NCBI GenBank assembly: GCA_046313675.1
Contig: JBKBXU010000085.1
Span: 1-15,015 of the forward strand
Direction of reading: 5' to 3'
Source of the DNA: JBKBXU01 sp046313675
Lineage (GTDB): Bacteria > Bacteroidota > Bacteroidia > Cytophagales > Cytophagaceae
Length of the DNA: 15,015 nucleotides
The notes under the pieces were generated by a model. The model did not search any database and was not told the DNA's origin. It saw nothing but the letters and a program-made list of their open reading frames with translations. A program made the position numbers and the translations under genes. This document shows positions 13,317 through 15,015 of this stretch, one piece after another (position 1 is the stretch's first letter; each line of letters opens with the position of its first letter).

Positions 13317-15015
13317 ATGTTTACCAAAAGCTTCCTTTTTTTACTTTTAACTCTGCTAGCTTACACAGCCATTGCACAACATTCTGTGACTGGCAAGCTA
13401 AAGGATGCCGCATTCGACTTCCCCCTCGAAGGCGCTCAAGTAGAATTAATACAACTTCCGGACTCAATTAAAAAGTCGCTTTATGCCGATGAGGAAGGGA
13501 GCTTTCAATTCCAAAATGTAAGCCCATCCAAGTACGTATTGAAGATAAGCTCACTTGGTTACACTACAATTAAAAAACGCATTGAAGTAACGAACGAAGA
13601 CCTCAACCTTGGAACGATAAAACTGCAGGAAAAAAGTGAAACCCTCGAAGAAGTACAAATCAAAGGAGAAATACCTCCGGTCACTCAAATGGATGACACC
13701 ACGCAATATAACGCCGGATCCTATAAAGTTAACCCTGATGCCACAGCAGAAGACCTGGTGCGTAAGATGCCCGGCGTAACTATGGAAGGCGGAGAGGTAA
13801 AAGTACAGGGTGAAAAAGTAACCAGAGTGCTGGTAGATGGGAAAGTATTTTTTGGAGAAGATGCCAATACCGTACTAAAAAATCTGCCTGCCGACATGAT
13901 TGACAAAGTACAGGTATACGATCAGGGAAGCGAACAAGCACAGTTTACAGGTTTTGATGATGGTCAAACAACAAAAACGATCAACCTCATAACAAAGCCT
14001 CACATGCGAAATGGGAAATTTGGTCGGGTGTATGGCGGATATGGCACGCAAGACCGCTATCAGGCGGGTGGGAATATTAATATGTTCAATGGGAACAGAC
14101 GACTTTCCTTAATCGGAATGAGCAATAATATCAATGTTCAGAATTTCTCCTCACAGGACCTCTTAGGAGTTGCTGGTGGTGAAAGCGGAAGCCGGAGAGG
14201 TGGCAGGGGAAACCGTTTCAGTGCTGGATCCGATGCACGAGATTTTCAGATAGGAGCCCAAAATGGAATAACCAGAACCAATGCCTTTGGCCTAAACTAT
14301 ATGGACAAATGGGGAGAAAAAACAGAGGTCGTGGGAAGTTATTTTTTTAATATGACCGATAACATCGAAAACTCCTTTTTAAACAGAGAATACGTTTTCC
14401 CCTCCGATTCAATTCAGCGGTACAATGAGCGCAGCATGAATACCAGTCAAAACATTAACCACAGGGCCAACCTTCGTATTAACATTACCCTGGACACGAT
14501 GACCTCCCTACTTATTTTGCCAAGCATCAGCCTTCAGCAAAACTCCGGGCTCTCCAACACCTCTGGACAAAACCGTCTGAACGGACTCATGCTCAATGAA
14601 ACAGACAATAGTCTGAACACGGAATTTCTTGGCTATAACCTGGCCAACGATGTATTATTCAAGCGCCGGTTTGCCAAAAGAGGACGAACTTTTTCTTATA
14701 ACCTACACACGGGCTACAACAGGAACGAAGGAGAAAGTTTCTTATATGCTGAAAACATGTTTTTCCGTGGATTAATAGATTCAGACACAATTGACCAGCA
14801 GTCTCTTCTTCAACAAAATGGCTGGAATGCTTCCGGTAACGCAGTGTATACTGAGCCCATAGGCAAGAAAAGCCAGGTACAATTGGAACATCATATAAGC
14901 CATCAGGACAATGAATCGGACAAAAGAACCTTTCTATTTTATCCACCTGAGATGGGCTACACTGTATTGGACACCAACCTATCCAACATATTTGCCAATA
15001 CCTATACCACTAACC
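13317..15015 (+). CDS. TonB-receptor-like outer-membrane beta-barrel protein, partial (3' end beyond window)
   Basis: The frame opens at the ATG at 13317 and has no stop through the right edge (566 codons). Residues 1-20 are a signal peptide (MFTKSFLFLLLTLLAYTAIA). Residues 21 to about 105 form a carboxypeptidase-regulatory-like beta-sandwich (VTGKLKDA...PLEGAQVELIQLPD, GSFQFQNVSPSKYVLKISSLGY). Residues ~110-225 are plug-like: ETLEEVQIKGE, TAEDLVRKMPGV, VQGEKVTRVLVDGK, FFGEDANTVLKNLPADMIDKVQVYD and TKTINLITK. From ~235 on, repeated amphipathic strands begin the barrel (FGRVYGGYGTQDRYQAGGNINMFNG). This is the layout of the outer-membrane beta-barrel family 3 group in Bacteroidota, TonB-receptor relatives whose cargo is often unknown. 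A Gly/Arg/Ser-rich loop (GGESGSRRGGRGNRF) occurs in the early barrel. The gene follows the Spy-like gene in the same direction, separated by a hairpin; no separate promoter is obvious in the 37 bp between. Confidence 0.9.
   Translation, partial: MFTKSFLFLLLTLLAYTAIAQHSVTGKLKDAAFDFPLEGAQVELIQLPDSIKKSLYADEEGSFQFQNVSPSKYVLKISSLGYTTIKKRIEVTNEDLNLGTIKLQEKSETLEEVQIKGEIPPVTQMDDTTQYNAGSYKVNPDATAEDLVRKMPGVTMEGGEVKVQGEKVTRVLVDGKVFFGEDANTVLKNLPADMIDKVQVYDQGSEQAQFTGFDDGQTTKTINLITKPHMRNGKFGRVYGGYGTQDRYQAGGNINMFNGNRRLSLIGMSNNINVQNFSSQDLLGVAGGESGSRRGGRGNRFSAGSDARDFQIGAQNGITRTNAFGLNYMDKWGEKTEVVGSYFFNMTDNIENSFLNREYVFPSDSIQRYNERSMNTSQNINHRANLRINITLDTMTSLLILPSISLQQNSGLSNTSGQNRLNGLMLNETDNSLNTEFLGYNLANDVLFKRRFAKRGRTFSYNLHTGYNRNEGESFLYAENMFFRGLIDSDTIDQQSLLQQNGWNASGNAVYTEPIGKKSQVQLEHHISHQDNESDKRTFLFYPPEMGYTVLDTNLSNIFANTYTTN

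Overview
The window looks like a chromosomal segment from a Bacteroidota bacterium, probably of the Cytophagales type. The evidence is a secreted repeat protein with a C-terminal type IX secretion (Por) sorting domain, an outer-membrane barrel protein with a carboxypeptidase-regulatory-like N-terminus, AT-rich leaders without clear Shine-Dalgarno sites, and several sites resembling the Bacteroidetes promoter (TTTG, 19 bp, TAnnTTTG). The genus cannot be assigned from the sequence alone. No tRNA, rRNA, CRISPR array, insertion sequence or phage gene is visible.

Layout. 1-419 (-): the start of a DUF1206-type membrane protein that runs off the left edge. 620-2092 (+) and 2191-3891 (-): two convergent multi-pass membrane proteins; the second, and possibly the first, resembles GT-C glycosyltransferases. 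4026-4580 (-): an exported NlpC/P60 cysteine peptidase. 4709-5881 (+): an exported PQQ-sugar-dehydrogenase-like beta-propeller whose catalytic histidine position holds leucine. 5945-6970 (+): an ABC transporter ATPase of the FbpC/PotA type with no permease nearby. 6971-7443 (-): a flavodoxin-domain gene split by a single-base frameshift. 7671-10767 (-): a two-gene operon with a tandem-GNAT acyltransferase 10 bp upstream of a 731-residue FG-GAP/VCBS repeat protein, ending in a clear intrinsic terminator.

11070-15015 (+) is the most coherent block: a putative anti-sigma factor, a membrane-anchored Spy/CpxP-like protein, an ECF sigma factor, a secreted Spy-like protein with two tandem LTxxQ domains, and a TonB-receptor-like outer-membrane barrel protein that runs off the right edge. 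The same promoter-like element, CAAGTT-N11-CGTCGnCTAAAG, occurs just before the anti-sigma gene and again before the secreted Spy-like gene. The simplest reading is a self-regulated envelope-stress regulon: the sigma factor drives its own operon and a separate transcript for the periplasmic chaperone-like protein. A 14-bp perfect hairpin separates that gene from the barrel protein and may limit read-through.

The main points for a second look are the duplicated ECF promoter, the frameshifted flavodoxin gene with a palindrome beside its promoter, the missing catalytic histidine in the sugar dehydrogenase homologue, and the acyltransferase/repeat-protein operon with its unusually long pre-signal extension.
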